Below, piece after piece: positions 1-9,355 of a stretch of DNA of 64,000 nucleotides (position 1 is its first letter; each line of letters starts with the position of its first letter). The stretch comes from Sphingomonas sp. S-NIH.Pt15_0812. GTDB lineage: Bacteria > Pseudomonadota > Alphaproteobacteria > Sphingomonadales > Sphingomonadaceae. The notes under the pieces are model-generated. The model was not told where the DNA came from and made no database searches. It saw only the letters and a program-made list of their open reading frames with translations. The stretch lies in contig NZ_QLJH01000016.1 in NCBI RefSeq assembly GCF_003951315.1, forward strand, positions 28,630 through 92,629, given 5' to 3'. Position numbers and translations under genes: made by a program.

Positions 1-1320
1 CCGTCGCTGGGCGCACCGGGCAAGGTCGTGCAGCGCCAGGCGATGCCCGATATCGGGCTGGAGAAGGTGACGTTCGCCAATGGCGTGCGGCTGCTGGTCT
101 TCTCCAATCCGGCGGAGACGGGCCGCGTCTATGTCCGGGCGCGGTTCGGCGGCGGCTATGGCGAACTGCCGGCGAAGACGAGCACCGCGACCTGGGCGGC
201 GGACACCGCGCTGGTCGCCAGCGGCATCGGCAAGCTGGACCAGGGCGACCTGGAGGCCTTGTCGGCCGGGCGGCGGATCGGGCTGGACTTCGGCATAGAC
301 GAGGATGCGTTCGTGCTGGCGGCGATGACCTCGCCGGCCGATTATCACGACCAGTTGCGGCTGATGGCGGCGAAGCTGGCCGTGCCCGGCTGGGATCCGG
401 CGCCGATCGGTCGTGCGAAGGCGGCGGCGCAGGCGGCGCAGTCGGGGATGCGCGCCTCGCCGACCGCGGTGCTGAGCCGCGACCTGGAGGGGCTGTTGCG
501 CGATGGCGATCCGCGCTGGGCCGCCCCGACCAGCCAGGAGATCGCGGCGCTGACGCCCAGGCGTTTCCGCAAGACCTGGGAGCCGGTGCTCGCCTCCGGC
601 CCGGTCGAGGTGATGGTGTTCGGCGACGTGAAGACCGACGAGGCGATCGCCGCCGTCACCGACACGTTCGGCGCGATGGCGCCGCGCGGCAACGAGGCCG
701 GCCCGCCGCTGACCGTCCGCTTCCCCGCGCATGTCGCGACGCCGGTCGTCCGCATCCATGACGGCCCGGACAGCCAGGCGGCGGCGGTGATCGCCTGGCC
801 GACCGGCGGCGGCATCGCCGAGATCCGCACCAGCCGCCAGCTCGACATCCTGGCGCAGATCTTCTCCGACCGGCTGTTCGAGCGACTGCGCCAGGAATCG
901 GGGGCGAGCTACAGCCCCTCCGTTTCCAGCCAATGGCCGGTCGGCAGCACCAGCGGCGGCAAGATCGTCGCGATCGGTCAGGTGTCGCCGGAGAATGTGC
1001 CGCTCTTCTTCCGCCTGTCGCGCGAGATCGCGGCGGATTTGGCGAAGAACCCGGTCGGCGTGGACGAGCTGGAGCGGACGATCAAGCCGATGGGACAGCA
1101 GTTGTTGCGCGCCTCCACCTCCAGCCAGTTCTGGCTCGCGCAGATGGGCGGCGGCACCTATGACCCGCGCCGTCTGGCGGCGGTGCGCTCGCTCGGCTCG
1201 GACCTGATGACGACCACGCCCGCCGAGTTGCAGGCGCTCGCCGCCCGCTATCTGCGGCCGGATACCGACTGGACGATGGAAGTGCTGCCGAAGGCCAAGG
1301 CGCCCGCCACGGCCCGCTGA
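1..1320 (+). CDS. M16 family zinc peptidase, C-terminal part (5' end outside window)
   Basis: The frame is open from the first base and ends at TGA 1318-1320, so the gene starts before the window. The visible ~439 residues look like the second half of a periplasmic M16 (pitrilysin/PqqL-like) peptidase: a repeat opening with 'TFANGVRLLVF', a beta/alpha M16 core, and the late conserved 'LFERLRQESGASYSPSV' stretch that in this family contributes to substrate binding. The catalytic HxxEH motif is absent here, as expected if it lies in the missing N-terminal half. Function is protein or peptide degradation in the envelope; the substrate is unknown. A GTG at 28 should not be taken as the start. Confidence 0.85.
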   Translation, partial: PSLGAPGKVVQRQAMPDIGLEKVTFANGVRLLVFSNPAETGRVYVRARFGGGYGELPAKTSTATWAADTALVASGIGKLDQGDLEALSAGRRIGLDFGIDEDAFVLAAMTSPADYHDQLRLMAAKLAVPGWDPAPIGRAKAAAQAAQSGMRASPTAVLSRDLEGLLRDGDPRWAAPTSQEIAALTPRRFRKTWEPVLASGPVEVMVFGDVKTDEAIAAVTDTFGAMAPRGNEAGPPLTVRFPAHVATPVVRIHDGPDSQAAAVIAWPTGGGIAEIRTSRQLDILAQIFSDRLFERLRQESGASYSPSVSSQWPVGSTSGGKIVAIGQVSPENVPLFFRLSREIAADLAKNPVGVDELERTIKPMGQQLLRASTSSQFWLAQMGGGTYDPRRLAAVRSLGSDLMTTTPAELQALAARYLRPDTDWTMEVLPKAKAPATAR

Positions 1321-1323
1321 TCC

Positions 1324-1363
1324 TGCGAACGACTTGCGCCCGGAAATGCGCGAGTCGTTCGCA
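1324..1363 (+). terminator. Long hairpin after the M16 peptidase gene
   Basis: TGCGAACGACT (1324-1334) pairs perfectly with AGTCGTTCGCA (1353-1363). The stem continues inward with about five further pairs including one G-T, leaving an 8-nt loop. It sits 4 nt after the stop codon. No T tract follows, so it may stabilise the mRNA 3' end or work with Rho. Confidence 0.55.
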
Positions 1364-1399
1364 AAGATAGCGGTTGATTCCGGCGGTGCGCTGCACCAT

Positions 1400-1430
1400 T
1401 TGCCTAATCGGAACAAGATGGTCTGATTAG
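1400..1430 (+). promoter_or_regulatory. Probable promoter with overlapping operator of the SUF regulator
   Basis: TTGCCT (1400-1405) and TGATTA (1424-1429) are spaced by 18 bp and would start transcription at about 1436, directly at the ATG at 1437. No Shine-Dalgarno sequence precedes that ATG, so the transcript may be leaderless. CTAATC (1404-1409) and GATTAG (1425-1430) form an inverted repeat with a 15-bp gap that covers the promoter. This fits autorepression by the Rrf2 protein. Read by eye only. Confidence 0.5.
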
Positions 1431-1436
1431 CTCTTT

Positions 1437-1907
1437 ATGCGCCTGTCCTCTCTCTCCGATTATGCCGTCGTGATGATGTCGGCCGCCGCACGCCACTGCG
1501 GCGGCGCTCGACTGAACGCGACGCTGCTCGCCGAGGAGACGGGCGTGCCGCTGCCGACCGCGCAGAAGCTGGTCAGCCGATTGTCGTCGGCCGGGCTGTT
1601 GGAAAGCACGCGCGGCACCGGTGGCGGCTTCCGCCTCGCGCGGCCGCCGGCGGCGATCAGCCTGGCGGACGTGATCGAGGCGGTCGAGGGGCCTATCGCG
1701 CTCACCGCCTGCGTCGAGGAAAGCCGGCATGATTGCGCGATCGAGGGCAGTTGCCGCGTTCGTCCGCACTGGTCGGTGGTCAATACCGCCGTTCGCGGCG
1801 CACTGGCCGGCGTGTCGCTCGCCCAGCTTTCCGTCGAACCCGTAACCCATACCGCCCCCAGGACTGTTGCAAGCCGCGCGCCGGCCTTGGCCGGGGCTCA
1901 GGAGTAA
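1437..1907 (+). CDS. Rrf2-family regulator of the SUF iron-sulfur operon
   Basis: A 156-residue Rrf2/IscR-type transcription factor. The N-terminal winged helix carries 'LSDYAVVMM' and '[16 protein letters not shown]', the family's DNA-recognition and wing segments. Residues around 90-106 hold three cysteines (C-x8-C-x5-C, 'CVEESRHDC' then 'GSC'), the usual ligands of an [Fe-S] cluster in IscR-like sensors. It is the first gene of the suf operon and its TAA is 2 nt before the sufB start, with the sufB Shine-Dalgarno CAGGAG inside its last codons. The likely role is to sense cluster status and adjust suf transcription. The ATG at 1437 was chosen because it opens with the family's [14 protein letters not shown] N-terminus. 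It has no ribosome binding site and may be leaderless. Confidence 0.9.
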   Translation: MRLSSLSDYAVVMMSAAARHCGGARLNATLLAEETGVPLPTAQKLVSRLSSAGLLESTRGTGGGFRLARPPAAISLADVIEAVEGPIALTACVEESRHDCAIEGSCRVRPHWSVVNTAVRGALAGVSLAQLSVEPVTHTAPRTVASRAPALAGAQE

Positions 1908-1909
1908 TC

Positions 1910-3382
1910 ATGGCGACCAAGAACGCAGAGGCCCATGCGGCCGTATCGAAGAAGTATGAGTGGGGCTTCGCCACCGATATCGAGCAGGACTTCGCGCCCA
2001 AGGGGCTGAGCGAGGACACCGTCCGCTATATCTCCGCCAAGAAGAACGAGCCGCAATGGATGCTTGACTGGCGGCTGAAGGCATTCCGTCTGTGGCAGAC
2101 GATGGAAGCCCCGGACTGGTCGAAGCTGAACGTGCCGCCGATCGACTATCAGGACGCCTATTACTACGCCGAGCCCAAGGCCAAGGCGACGATCAAGTCG
2201 CTCGACGAACTCGATCCCGAGATCCGGCGGACCTATGAGAAGCTGGGCATCCCGATCGAGGAGCAGAAGCTGCTCGCCAATGTCGAGGGTGCGGAGCCGC
2301 CGCGTCGCGTCGCCGTCGATGCGGTGTTCGACAGCGTCTCGGTCGCGACCACCTTCCGCAAGGAGCTGGAGGCGGCCGGCGTCATCTTCCGCTCGATCAG
2401 CGAGGCGATCCGCGAATATCCCGATCTGGTCCGCAAGTGGCTGGGCAAGGTCGTGCCGCAGCGCGACAACTACTTCGCGACGCTGAACAGCGCGGTCTTC
2501 TCCGACGGCACCTTCGTCTATGTGCCGGAGGGCGTGCGCTGTCCGATGGAGCTGTCGACCTATTTCCGCATCAATGCGGAGAATACGGGGCAGTTCGAGC
2601 GCACGCTGATCGTCGCCGACAAGGGCTCGTACGTCTCCTATCTGGAGGGCTGCACCGCACCGATGCGCGACGAGAACCAGCTGCACGCGGCGGTCGTCGA
2701 GCTGGTCGCGCTGGACGATGCCGAGATCAAATATTCGACCGTGCAGAACTGGTATCCGGGCGACGAGAACGGCGTCGGCGGCATCTATAATTTCGTGACC
2801 AAGCGCGCTCTGTGCCAGGGCCGGAACAGCAAGGTGTCGTGGACTCAGGTGGAGACCGGTTCGGCGATCACCTGGAAATATCCGTCCTGCGTGCTGGCGG
2901 GCGACGGTTCGGTCGGCGAGTTCTACTCGGTGGCGGTGACCAACAATCGCCAGCAGGCCGATACCGGCACCAAGATGATCCATCTGGGCAAGAACACCCG
3001 CTCGACCATCGTGTCGAAGGGGATCAGCGCGGGGCGTTCCGACAATACCTATCGCGGGCTGGTCCGGGTCGGGCCGACCGCCGAGAATGTCCGCAACTTC
3101 ACCCAGTGCGACAGCCTGTTGCTGTCGGACCAGTGCGGCGCGCATACCGTGCCCTATATCGAGGTGAAGAACCCCAGCGCGCAGATCGAGCATGAGGCGA
3201 CGACCAGCAAGATCAGCGAGGACCAGCTCTTCTACGCCATGTCGCGCGGGCTGGACCAAGAGGCGGCGGTCGCGCTGATCGTCAACGGCTTCGCCCGCGA
3301 GGTGCTGAAGCAGCTGCCGATGGAGTTCGCGGTCGAGGCGCAGAAGCTGCTCGGGATTTCGCTCGAAGGTTCGGTCGGTTGA
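1910..3382 (+). CDS. sufB: Fe-S cluster assembly scaffold SufB
   Basis: A 490-residue SufB, the main scaffold subunit of the cytosolic SufBCD complex on which [Fe-S] clusters are built. It carries the long beta-helix core, '[16 protein letters not shown]', the conserved '[20 protein letters not shown]' region and the C-terminal '[19 protein letters not shown]' block typical of SufB/SufD, where SufC docks. The start is ATG 1910, preceded by CAGGAG at 1899-1904. The open frame runs further upstream inside the regulator gene, but that part is overlap and not SufB. Length is normal for the family. It is the second gene of the operon. Confidence 0.97.
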   Translation: MATKNAEAHAAVSKKYEWGFATDIEQDFAPKGLSEDTVRYISAKKNEPQWMLDWRLKAFRLWQTMEAPDWSKLNVPPIDYQDAYYYAEPKAKATIKSLDELDPEIRRTYEKLGIPIEEQKLLANVEGAEPPRRVAVDAVFDSVSVATTFRKELEAAGVIFRSISEAIREYPDLVRKWLGKVVPQRDNYFATLNSAVFSDGTFVYVPEGVRCPMELSTYFRINAENTGQFERTLIVADKGSYVSYLEGCTAPMRDENQLHAAVVELVALDDAEIKYSTVQNWYPGDENGVGGIYNFVTKRALCQGRNSKVSWTQVETGSAITWKYPSCVLAGDGSVGEFYSVAVTNNRQQADTGTKMIHLGKNTRSTIVSKGISAGRSDNTYRGLVRVGPTAENVRNFTQCDSLLLSDQCGAHTVPYIEVKNPSAQIEHEATTSKISEDQLFYAMSRGLDQEAAVALIVNGFAREVLKQLPMEFAVEAQKLLGISLEGSVG

Positions 3383-3387
3383 TATTC

Positions 3388-3410
3388 GCACCTCCCCGGC
3401 GGGGAGGTGC
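3388..3410. repeat. Perfect hairpin between sufB and sufC
   Basis: GCACCTCCCCG (3388-3398) and CGGGGAGGTGC (3400-3410) form an 11-bp perfect palindrome around one central G. It lies in the 39-nt sufB-sufC gap, just before the sufC ribosome site GAAGG. It may tune relative expression or protect the upstream mRNA. It resembles the palindrome at 13644-13661, suggesting a dispersed intergenic hairpin family. Confidence 0.6.
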
Positions 3411-3421
3411 CTGAAGGATGA

Positions 3422-4164
<743 letters not shown>

Positions 4165-4168
<4 letters not shown>

Positions 4169-5241
4169 GCGTGCTCGAACTGCCTTCGGTCCGCGAGGAA
4201 TCGTGGCGCTGGTCGGATCCTGAGGCGATCGCGGCGGCGGCCGCGATGCCCTGGTCCGATGCGCCGGTCGATGCGGCCGTCTATTTCCTCGACCTGCCCG
4301 GCGCGCGCATCGTGGTGCGCGACGGCGTGGTCGACCAGGCGGCGAGCGACCTGCACCGCGTGACGCTGGGTCATGTCGAGGCGGCGGAACATGCGCTCGG
4401 CCGCCGCACCGCCGGCCCCGGCTGGGTGCTGGACCTGGCCGAGGATGGCGCCGCGCATCCGGTGCAGATCGTCCATGTCTCGACCGGTGGCAGCAACCAT
4501 TTTGCCGGCGCGATCCGGCTGGCCGATGACGCCACCGCGCAGGTGGTGGAAACCTATGTCGGCGCCGGCTGGGCCAATCGCGGCCTGTCGGTGACGCTGG
4601 GCAAGGCGGCGCGGCTGATGCGCGCGGTGCGCCTGCTCCAAGCGGGCGGCTTCACCTCGTTGCGCGAGGATGCGACGCTGGGCCAGGGCGCGAGCCTCGT
4701 CACCAGCTTCCTGGGCGCGGGCGCGGCGGGCACCCGCATCGACGCGACGATCGTGGCCGGGGAGGGGGCGTTCGCCGAATATGGCGGCGCGTTGCTGACC
4801 GCCGGCGAGCAGCGGCAGGAATGCGCCGTCGCCGTTCGCCATGCCGAGCCGAACGGCCAGTCGCACCAGTTGTGGCGCGCGGTCGCGGCCGATCGCTCGA
4901 CCGCCAGCCTGGCGGCGCGGGTCGAGGTGGCGCGTCATGCGCAGAAGACCGATGGCGAGCAATCGCTGCGCGGCCTGCTGCTCAAGCGTACCGCCACCGT
5001 CAACCTCAAGCCCGAGCTGGAGATCTTCGCCGACGACGTGAAATGCGCGCACGGCGCGACGGTCGGCGAGCTGGACGCGCGCGCGCTGTTCTACATGCAG
5101 AGCCGGGGCATCCCGCGTGCACGCGCGCAGGCGTTGCTGACCCGCGCCTTCGTCGCCGACGCGCTCGACCGGATCGGCAATGCGGTGGTGCGCGAGGCAT
5201 TCGCGTCTGATGCCGATGCCTGGCTGGCGGCGGCGCTGTGA
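4165..5241 (+). CDS. sufD: Fe-S cluster assembly protein SufD
   Basis: A 358-residue SufD, the partner of SufB in the SufBC2D scaffold, involved in iron delivery or complex stability. The beta-helix core is followed by 'KCAHGATVGELDARALFYMQSRGIP' features (split here as 'KCAHGATVGELD' and 'ALFYMQSRGIP'), including the conserved HG that in other SufD proteins is needed for cluster building. It starts with GTG at 4165, overlapping the sufC stop by 4 nt, and ends overlapping the GTG of sufS in the same way. This points to strict translational coupling. The N-terminal region is alanine-rich and variable, as usual for SufD. Confidence 0.94.
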
Positions 5242-6461
5242 GGGTTCTGACCGCCCCCGCGTCTAGTGCGCCGCTCGACACGGTCGCCGACTTCCCGGCG
5301 ATCCCAGACGGCTGGGCCTATCTCGACACCGCCGCCACGGCGCAGAAGCCGCAAGCCGTGGTCGATGCGATCACCGCCGCCTATGGCGAGACCTATGCCA
5401 CCGTGCATCGCGGCGTCTATCAGCGCTCGGCGGACATGACACTGGCCTATGAGGCGGCGCGGCGACGCGTGGCCGACTTTATCGGTGCGGGTTCGGCGGA
5501 CGAATGCGTGTTCGTGCGCGGCGCGACCGAGGGGATCAACCTGGTCGCGCAATGCTGGGCGGGAACGCAGCTCAAGGCCGGCGACCGCATCCTCCTGTCG
5601 ATGCTGGAGCATCACAGCAACATCGTGCCGTGGCAGATGGTCGCGGAGCGGATCGGCGCGGCCATCGACGTGGTGCCGCTGACGGCGGACGGTCGCATCG
5701 ATCTGGACGCGGCGGCGGCGATGCTGACCCCCGCGCACAAGCTGGTCGCGTTCGCCCATGTCTCGAACGTGCTCGGCTCGGTGACGGACGTGAAGCGGGC
5801 GGTCGCGCTGGCGCACGGCGTCGGTGCGAAGATCCTGGTCGACGGTTGCCAGGCGGTGCCGCGCCTGCCGGTCGACGTGACCGCGCTCGGCTGCGACTTC
5901 TATGTCTTTTCCGGTCACAAGCTCTATGGCCCGACCGGGATCGGCGTGTTGTGGGGCAAGCCGGAGTTGCTGGATGCCATGCCGCCCTGGCAGGGCGGCG
6001 GGTCGATGATCGACAAGGTCAGCTTCCAGCGCACCACCTATGCCGCCCCGCCCGGACGGTTCGAGGCGGGGACGCCGCATATCGTCGGCGCGCTGGGGCT
6101 GCACGCCGCGATCGACTATGTCGAGTCGATCGGCCTGATGCGCATCCACGCGCATGAGACGGCGCTGGTGACCCAGGCGCGCACGGCCCTGGCGGCGATC
6201 CCCGGCATCCGCTTGTTCGGGCCGGAGGACAGCGCCGGAATCGTCAGCTTCGCGATGCAGGGGGTGCATCCGCACGACATTGGCACCATCTTGGACGAGG
6301 CACAGGTGGCGATCCGCGCCGGCCATCACTGCGCGCAGCCGCTGATGGAGGTGCTGGGCGTGGAGGCGACGGCGCGGGCCAGCTTCGGAGTGTATAACGG
6401 TCCGCGCGATGTCGAGGCGTTGGTCGCCGGCATCGCCCGCGTCGCGCGGATTTTTGGCTAG
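5238..6461 (+). CDS. sufS: Cysteine desulfurase SufS
   Basis: A 407-residue group II cysteine desulfurase that takes sulfur from L-cysteine, as a persulfide, for cluster assembly. The PLP lysine is K228 in 'SGHKLYGPTG', the substrate-side histidine pair lies in 'LEHHSNIVPW', and the catalytic cysteine is C365 in 'RAGHHCAQP'. Length and motifs are intact. The start is GTG 5238, overlapping the sufD stop. No SufE or SufU sulfur acceptor gene is present in the operon, so the acceptor must be encoded elsewhere. Confidence 0.96.
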   Translation: MRVLTAPASSAPLDTVADFPAIPDGWAYLDTAATAQKPQAVVDAITAAYGETYATVHRGVYQRSADMTLAYEAARRRVADFIGAGSADECVFVRGATEGINLVAQCWAGTQLKAGDRILLSMLEHHSNIVPWQMVAERIGAAIDVVPLTADGRIDLDAAAAMLTPAHKLVAFAHVSNVLGSVTDVKRAVALAHGVGAKILVDGCQAVPRLPVDVTALGCDFYVFSGHKLYGPTGIGVLWGKPELLDAMPPWQGGGSMIDKVSFQRTTYAAPPGRFEAGTPHIVGALGLHAAIDYVESIGLMRIHAHETALVTQARTALAAIPGIRLFGPEDSAGIVSFAMQGVHPHDIGTILDEAQVAIRAGHHCAQPLMEVLGVEATARASFGVYNGPRDVEALVAGIARVARIFG

Positions 6462-6464
6462 GAT

Positions 6465-6914
6465 ATGAGCATGAGCGACTTTTCGGTCGAAGAGGTGGAG
6501 GGCGTGGCTTCCCCGCCCAGGGCGCGGGTCGAGGATGCGCCGCGCGAGCGCGATTATCTCGCCGGGTTCCTGGCGCAGAAGCCGCAGGGCGACGCCCTGG
6601 GCGAACCGGGCGGCGCGCTCTATGAGGGCGTGATCACGGCGTTGAAGGAGATTTTCGACCCGGAAATCCCCGTCAACATCTATGACCTGGGCCTGATCTA
6701 CGGCGTCGAGGTGACGGATGGCGGCCATGCCGTGGTCACGATGACGCTGACCACGCCGCATTGTCCGGTCGCGGAGTCGATGCCGGCCGAGGTGGAGCTT
6801 CGCGTCTCCGCCGTGCCGGGGATCGCTACGGCCGATGTCAATCTGGTCTGGGACCCGCCCTGGGACCCGCAGAAGATGTCGGACGATGCCAAGCTCGAAC
6901 TGGGGATGCTGTGA
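6465..6914 (+). CDS. sufT: SufT-like MIP18/DUF59 Fe-S maturation protein
   Basis: 149 residues with an alanine- and glutamate-rich N-terminal extension (about 1-55) and then a MIP18/DUF59 domain. The domain shows 'FDPEIPVNIYDLGLIYGVEV' features (for example 'DPEIPVNIYDLGLIYG') and 'TTPHCPVAESMPAEVE', including the conserved cysteine. Such proteins help mature [4Fe-4S] enzymes and are standard members of alphaproteobacterial suf operons. The gene lies 3 nt after sufS, and its stop overlaps the sufA start by one base (TGATG). A second ATG at 6471 could also be used. Confidence 0.92.
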   Translation: MSMSDFSVEEVEGVASPPRARVEDAPRERDYLAGFLAQKPQGDALGEPGGALYEGVITALKEIFDPEIPVNIYDLGLIYGVEVTDGGHAVVTMTLTTPHCPVAESMPAEVELRVSAVPGIATADVNLVWDPPWDPQKMSDDAKLELGML

Positions 6915-7267
6915 TGGCCACCACCCTGCGTCCGCGCCCCGCCGCGCTCCTCCTGACTGCCACCGCCGAGGCGCGCATCGCCGCGCTGATGGCCAAGGCG
7001 CCGGAGGGCGCGGTCGGCGTCAAGCTGTCGACCCCGCGTCGCGGCTGTTCGGGCCTGGCCTATTCGGTCGACTATGTCACCGAGGCCAAGCCGTTCGACG
7101 AGCGCATCGATACGCCGGGCGGCACGCTGTTCGTCGATGGCGGATCGATCCTCTATCTGATCGGATCGACCATGGACTGGGTGGAGGATGATTTCACCGC
7201 CGGCTTCGTGTTCAACAATCCCAACGCCAAGGGCGCGTGCGGGTGCGGCGAGAGTTTCACGGTCTGA
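6914..7267 (+). CDS. sufA: A-type Fe-S carrier (SufA/HesB-IscA family)
   Basis: 117 residues of the HesB/IscA fold. The three conserved cysteines are present in 'RRGCSGLAY' and 'GACGCGESF' (C-x-C near the C-terminus). These proteins receive clusters from SufBCD and pass them to apo-enzymes. The start is ATG 6914, one base into the sufT stop codon. The same frame is open far upstream inside sufT but has no matching protein character there. It is the last recognisable suf gene in the operon. Confidence 0.95.
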   Translation: MATTLRPRPAALLLTATAEARIAALMAKAPEGAVGVKLSTPRRGCSGLAYSVDYVTEAKPFDERIDTPGGTLFVDGGSILYLIGSTMDWVEDDFTAGFVFNNPNAKGACGCGESFTV

Positions 7268-7346
7268 ACTCGATCGGTTAGCTGATCTGGCGGTTCACTG
7301 ATCTGGATGAATACGGCTACCGGTCGAGGCACATAAGCCACCGCCC

Positions 7347-7562
7347 ATGCGTATGGGTGGGATGACCGAGAATGTCCCGCCCGACCGCCAGCGCCGCTTG
7401 TTGCGCGTCTTCCTCATCGCCGCGGCGGTGTTCGCTTTCGCCTGGGTGGTGGCCATCACGGCCGAGGTGATCAGTGGCCGCACCAAGCTGAAGGAACATG
7501 CCATTCCTTCGCAGCAGACGCCCGCATCGGGAGGCCAGCCGCCGCTGCAACCGCGCGGCTGA
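7347..7562 (+). CDS. Small single-pass membrane protein, unknown function
   Basis: 71 residues (or 66 from the ATG at 7362, 'MTENVPPDRQRRLL'). A charged N-terminus is followed by one hydrophobic segment of about 23 residues ('FLIAAAVFAFAWVVAITAEV') and a short Gln/Pro/Gly-rich tail. It has the codon usage of its neighbours. It lies 79 nt after sufA in the same direction, so it may be read through from the suf operon. No family recognised. Confidence 0.6.
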   Translation: MRMGGMTENVPPDRQRRLLRVFLIAAAVFAFAWVVAITAEVISGRTKLKEHAIPSQQTPASGGQPPLQPRG

Positions 7563-7585
7563 ACAGGCATCGGGCTGTATGACCA

Positions 7586-7622
7586 CCCCGATCGCCACGG
7601 CGGGAATGCCGGGCGACCGGGG
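7586..7622. terminator. Hairpin between convergent genes
   Basis: CCCCGATCGCC (7586-7596) pairs with GGCGACCGGGG (7612-7622) with one mismatch. It lies between the small membrane protein gene and the convergent dehydrogenase gene, so it could end transcription from both sides. There is no clear T tract. Confidence 0.5.
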
Positions 7623-7635
7623 CGGCGTGCTTCGA

Positions 7636-9168
7636 TCAGGCGCGCTTGCCGTCGAGCAGGCGCGGGGCGCCGGTCGCACCGTCGCGCAGATCCTCGGGCA
7701 GCAGGGCCGGCGCGAGGTTCTGGTAGCTGACCGGCCGCACGAAGCGGTCGATGGCCATGCTGCCGACCGAAGTGGTGCGACCGTCCGACGTGGCGGGGAA
7801 GGGACCGCCATGCACCATCGCATGCGCGACCTCGACACCGGTCGGCCAACCATTGGCCAGGATGCGGCCGGCCTTGCGCTCCAGCAGCGGCACCAGCTTG
7901 GCGGCGAGGTCCATATCCGCCTCGTCCATGTGGAGCGTGGCGGTCAACTGGCCCTCGGCTGCCCGCAGCACCGCCATCACCTCGTCCTCGTCGCGGCAGC
8001 GGACCAGCAGCGAGGATGCACCAAACACCTCGTGACCCAGCGCCGCATCGGCCAGGAACGCCTCGGCCGTGGTGGCGAAGAAACTGGCCTGGCCCTGGGC
8101 CACGCCTTCGCCGACCTTGCCGCGCGCGATCGTCTCGACCGCATTATGGCCGGCCAGCGCCTCGGCGCCGCGCGAATAGGCGGCGTGGATGCCCTGGGTC
8201 AGCATGGTCGCGGCCGGTGCGTCGGTCAGCGCGGTGCGCGCCGCCTCGACGAACGCATCGAGCCCTTCGCCCTCGATCGCGAGGAGCAGGCCGGGATTGG
8301 TGCAGAACTGGCCCGCGCCCATGGTCAGCGAGCCGACGAATGCGGTGCCCAATGCGGCGCCGCGGGCCGCCAGCGCATGGGGCAGCAGCACGACCGGGTT
8401 GATACTCGACATCTCGGCATAGACGGGGATCGGCACCTCGCGCGCCTGCGCCAGGGTGACGAGCGCGAGGCCCCCGGCGCGCGAGCCGGTGAAGCCGACC
8501 GCCTGGATGCGCGGATCGCGGACCAGCGCCGCGCCCAGATCGTTGCCGGGACCGACCAGATGGCCGAACACGCCGGCCGGCAGGCCGGACGCCTCGACCG
8601 CGCGGGCGATCGCACCGGCGACCAGGGCGCCGGTCTGCGGATGCGCGGGATGGCCCTTCACCACCACCGGGCAGCCGGCGGCGAGCGCCGATGCCGTGTC
8701 GCCGCCGGCGGTCGAGAAGGCGAGCGGGAAGTTGGACGCGCCGAACACCGCGACCGGACCGACCGGCACCTTGCGCAGGCGCAGGTCGGGGCGCGGCAGG
8801 GGCTGGCGATCGGGCAGCGCCGGATCGACGCGCAGGTCGAGATAGGCGCCGTCGCGCAACACGGTCGCGAACAGCTTGAGCTGGCCGACCGTGCGGCCCC
8901 GCTCGCCCTCCAGCCGGGCGCGGGGCAGGCCGCTCTCGCGCATCGCCGTCTCGATCAGCGTGTCGCCGATCGCGACGATCTCCTCGCCGATCCGGTCGAG
9001 GAAGGCGGCGCGCGCCTCGCGGCTGGTGGCGCGATAGGCGTCGAACGCCGCTTCGGCGGCGGCGGCGGCCGATTCAACATCGGCCAGGCCATGGACCGCG
9101 ATCGGATCGCCGATGGTCGCGCCGCTGACGGCATCGATCGAATGGAAGGGGGTGGCGGAATCGCTCAT
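7636..9168 (-). CDS. Alpha-ketoglutaric semialdehyde (2,5-dioxovalerate) dehydrogenase family aldehyde dehydrogenase
   Basis: 510 residues of the NAD(P)-dependent aldehyde dehydrogenase superfamily. The cofactor site is '[13 protein letters not shown]', the general base is E252 in 'AEMSSINPV', and the catalytic cysteine is C289 in '[11 protein letters not shown]'. The motif style matches the alpha-ketoglutaric semialdehyde dehydrogenases that finish non-phosphorylative pentose or hexaric acid breakdown (Weimberg-type routes) by making 2-oxoglutarate. The ATG at 9168 is preceded by GGAGA on the minus strand; an upstream extension to 9225 is less likely. It is divergent from the sugar-acid dehydratase at 9356, which supports a joint role. 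Exact substrate is inferred. Confidence 0.85.
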   Translation of the reverse strand: MSDSATPFHSIDAVSGATIGDPIAVHGLADVESAAAAAEAAFDAYRATSREARAAFLDRIGEEIVAIGDTLIETAMRESGLPRARLEGERGRTVGQLKLFATVLRDGAYLDLRVDPALPDRQPLPRPDLRLRKVPVGPVAVFGASNFPLAFSTAGGDTASALAAGCPVVVKGHPAHPQTGALVAGAIARAVEASGLPAGVFGHLVGPGNDLGAALVRDPRIQAVGFTGSRAGGLALVTLAQAREVPIPVYAEMSSINPVVLLPHALAARGAALGTAFVGSLTMGAGQFCTNPGLLLAIEGEGLDAFVEAARTALTDAPAATMLTQGIHAAYSRGAEALAGHNAVETIARGKVGEGVAQGQASFFATTAEAFLADAALGHEVFGASSLLVRCRDEDEVMAVLRAAEGQLTATLHMDEADMDLAAKLVPLLERKAGRILANGWPTGVEVAHAMVHGGPFPATSDGRTTSVGSMAIDRFVRPVSYQNLAPALLPEDLRDGATGAPRLLDGKRA

Positions 9169-9278
9169 GGGAATCTCCAATAACTCCGACTGATGCCGGG
9201 CGTCCGGGGCCGGGGCGACAGGCATGTCGTCTCGGAACCGGCTGGCTCTACGAAACCGGGATACGACCGTAAACCGGC

Positions 9279-9308
9279 TTGTCTGTCATATAATTGTCGG
9301 ACTATAGA
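9279..9308. promoter_or_regulatory. Candidate operator in the divergent dehydrogenase/dehydratase promoter
   Basis: The AT-rich patch holds two TTGTC half-sites 15 bp apart (9279-9283 and 9294-9298). The second is part of TTGTCGGAC, an imperfect dyad of the kind bound by GntR-family sugar-acid regulators. It lies in the 187-bp divergent spacer, where a shared operator would be expected. No regulator gene is nearby, so this is a suggestion from pattern only. Confidence 0.35.
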
Positions 9309-9355
9309 TTACACCATCTTCCACGCCCTCGGCGCTTATTGGACCTGACAGGCTT

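Noticed and set aside
1733..1909. Upstream extension of sufB to 1733
   Set aside because: The stretch lies inside the Rrf2 regulator gene, and the ATG at 1910 has a good ribosome site and the normal SufB N-terminus.
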